Shown in pieces: positions 62,276 to 64,000 of a stretch of DNA of 64,000 nt (the stretch's first letter is position 1; every line of letters starts with the position of its first letter). The DNA is from Cyclobacteriaceae bacterium (lineage in GTDB: Bacteria; Bacteroidota; Bacteroidia; Cytophagales; Cyclobacteriaceae). The stretch spans positions 92,310 to 156,309 of the forward strand of contig JALHOT010000008.1 in NCBI GenBank assembly GCA_022842845.1, given 5' to 3'. The notes under the pieces are model-generated. The model ran no database searches and was not told the DNA's origin. It saw only the letters and a program-made list of their open reading frames with translations. Made by a program: the position numbers and the translations under genes.

Positions 62276-62632
62276 TTGCTTCGATTTACTTTTGGCCTTC
62301 TATTGGCTGTCATCTTACTTCTAGCATCTGTTTGGCTTTTTTACTGGCTAGGCTATGATAAGCCGTCTTATTATTTAGAAACGACCTTATTATTGGCTAT
62401 TAGCGTTTGGGTGGCGGTTAAAAAACTCCTTGCCATCGAAAATCCGAGCCTGTTTACCACGGCTTATCTGGCCGCCATTGTTTTACAGCTTTTGGTGTGG
62501 TTAAGCTACTTGGGCATAGTCTTTTATCTGGATAGGTCTGTAATACAAGAAAACGCTGTGTATTTCCTTATTAATTGTTTGATTTTCATAGCCTTACAGG
62601 CGGGAAGCCTCTTCATGGCCAGAGGGCGTTAA
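62276..62632 (+). CDS. AtpI-like hydrophobic membrane protein
   Basis: A 118-residue protein with four hydrophobic helices (about 4-24, 33-50, 62-83 and 92-112), similar in layout to ATP synthase protein I but not clearly in that family. The start codon is TTG at 62276; no ATG fits in the N-terminal part. It follows atpZ by one base and precedes atpB by 86 bp, so it is part of the same operon head. Position suggests a role in ATP synthase assembly, which is inference. Confidence 0.72.
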   Translation: MLRFTFGLLLAVILLLASVWLFYWLGYDKPSYYLETTLLLAISVWVAVKKLLAIENPSLFTTAYLAAIVLQLLVWLSYLGIVFYLDRSVIQENAVYFLINCLIFIALQAGSLFMARGR

Positions 62633-62681
62633 AAGGGACTCAAATATTTTTCAAAAGATTTTTTCAGGAGGCTTTAATTCA

Positions 62682-62689
62682 TACCTTTG
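62682..62689 (+). promoter_or_regulatory. Putative -7 promoter element for atpB
   Basis: TACCTTTG fits TAnnTTTG at all fixed positions, 29 bp upstream of the atpB ATG. An upstream T-rich stretch (TTTTTTC near 62659) may serve as -33. It suggests a second start of transcription inside the operon for the F0F1 subunits. Confidence 0.5.
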
Positions 62690-62718
62690 CGGTCGTTTTT
62701 AACCCCCTTTAGGCCAAA

Positions 62719-63756
62719 ATGAGCGTGTTTTTCGATAAAATAAAGGTGTTTTCGAAGCTTTTGCTGATAGTACTATTCGTTGGTGCGTCACAAGTTTCTT
62801 TTGCCTCTGAATCGAGCGATTCAACCAAGGCTTTCAATGCCAGCGAAGTTATTTTACACCACGTTTTGGACGACCATATCTGGCACTTCTTTGATGGCCA
62901 CTACGGTACACTTTACTTACCTGTTATTGTGTATTCAGCAGAGCGTGGGCTGGAGTCTTTCTCATCGCACAACTTTTATGATGAGCATCATGATATCGTA
63001 GAGTATAATGGCTACAAATTAGACCATAACCATATTTACCTGGCAGATTCCGGGAAGGCTGTTTTAGACCTTTCTATTACCAAGAACGTAGCAATGTTGT
63101 TCATCAACGCTACGCTCATGATTTTGATAATGACTGCGGTTGCCCGTGGTTATAAGAAAAACGCAGGCAAAGCGCCTAAAGGTATTCAGGCATTTATTGA
63201 GCCCATTATCGTATTTGTACGCGATGAAGTGGTGAAGCCTAATATTGGTCCTAAGTACGAAAAGTATCTGCCTTACTTATTGACACTTTTCTTTTTCATC
63301 CTTTTTGGTAACCTGCTTGGCTTGTTGCCAGGTGCTGCCAACCTTACAGGTAATATTGCGGTAACAGCCGTTTTGGCTATAGGTACATTCATCATTACCA
63401 ATGTGAGCGGTAACAAGGGCTATTGGGGTCACATTTTCTGGACACCCGGTGTGCCGCTGCCTTTGCGCATTGTTATTCTGCCGGTAGAAATCATCGGTAT
63501 CATTACCAAGCCCATCTCGCTAATGGTTCGTTTGTTTGTGGCCATTACAGCAGGGCACATTGTATTGTTGAGCTTGATTTGTTTGGTGTTTGTATTTGGT
63601 AGTGTTTACGTTGGTATAGGCTCATCACTGATTGTGATGTTCATCAACTTAATTGAATTATTAGTGGCGGGTATTCAGGCGTATGTATTTACCCTTTTCT
63701 CTTCATTGTATATAGGAATGGCCATTGCTGAGCATGCTCACGATGATCATCACTAG
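62719..63756 (+). CDS. atpB: ATP synthase F0 subunit a
   Basis: Membrane stator subunit that carries the proton half-channels of the F0 sector, 345 residues. A long N-terminal region (1-118) includes a signal peptide-like segment (LLLIVLFVGASQVSFA) and a His-rich, acidic periplasmic part, typical for this phylum. Helices begin near 119-140 and continue through LLTLFFFILFGNLLGLLPGAANLTGN to the C-terminus. The essential Arg is Arg271 in MVRLFVAITAGH. The C-terminus ends EHAHDDHH. It is followed 35 bp later by atpE. Length and motifs are those of a functional subunit. Confidence 0.95.
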   Translation: MSVFFDKIKVFSKLLLIVLFVGASQVSFASESSDSTKAFNASEVILHHVLDDHIWHFFDGHYGTLYLPVIVYSAERGLESFSSHNFYDEHHDIVEYNGYKLDHNHIYLADSGKAVLDLSITKNVAMLFINATLMILIMTAVARGYKKNAGKAPKGIQAFIEPIIVFVRDEVVKPNIGPKYEKYLPYLLTLFFFILFGNLLGLLPGAANLTGNIAVTAVLAIGTFIITNVSGNKGYWGHIFWTPGVPLPLRIVILPVEIIGIITKPISLMVRLFVAITAGHIVLLSLICLVFVFGSVYVGIGSSLIVMFINLIELLVAGIQAYVFTLFSSLYIGMAIAEHAHDDHH

Positions 63757-63788
63757 AATTGGCTTTTTGTTTCACTTTAAATAAATAG

Positions 63789-64000
<212 letters not shown>

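Overview
The window looks like chromosomal DNA of a member of the Bacteroidota, most likely the Cytophagales. The evidence is a complete type IX secretion (T9SS) core (porP, gldK, gldL, gldM, gldN) with a PorW/SprE-like lipoprotein nearby, a giant secreted protein ending in a T9SS type A sorting domain, and DUF4271, DUF3667, BatD and VF530 family genes. Putative promoters of the TAnnTTTG type fit the same phylum. No rRNA, tRNA, insertion sequence, prophage or CRISPR array was seen. Most of the window is housekeeping DNA.

Layout. 1-13.6 kb: RlpA-like protein, membrane proteins, a TauE-type exporter, BatD, chorismate synthase, a D15-type outer membrane protein, a dicarboxylate/amino-acid symporter, Nfu, VF530, a PLP enzyme with an export-type leader, and a TPR histidine kinase/LuxR response regulator pair. 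13.7-21.8 kb: a 2546-residue T9SS cargo protein (YCF48-like propeller, 16 PKD-like modules, 7 Ig-like modules, sorting domain) followed by a small lipoprotein. 21.9-31.2 kb: EEP-family protein, MMPL/RND exporter, isoleucyl-tRNA synthetase with an altered HIGH motif (GIHH), LspA, amino acid permease. 31.3-46.4 kb: a frameshifted maleylpyruvate-isomerase-like gene, DUF3667, RarA, VWA-like protein, UvrA, penicillin acylase, LytS/LytTR pair, cyclase, HemW. 46.4-54 kb: DUF4271, HemD, then porP-gldKLMN. 54-60.7 kb (minus strand): UvrC, PBP1A, SprE/PorW. 60.8-64 kb: M23 peptidase, bactofilin, then the start of the ATP synthase operon (atpZ, an atpI-like gene, atpB and atpE, cut off by the window end).

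How the parts fit. The Gld/Por proteins and SprE build the outer-membrane secretion machine. LspA would process its lipoproteins (GldK, SprE), and the giant protein at 13.7 kb is a plausible client. PBP1A, the M23 peptidase, bactofilin, RlpA and the acylase family protein act in or near the cell envelope.

Most notable signals: (1) the GXHH signature in IleRS, known from mupirocin hyper-resistant type 2 enzymes; (2) a family of 7-bp periodic and hairpin repeats around ileS, one of them in frame inside it; (3) a compensating cysteine pattern in the PKD-like modules of the giant protein; (4) a one-base frameshift that removes the N-terminus of the gene at 31.3-32.1 kb.
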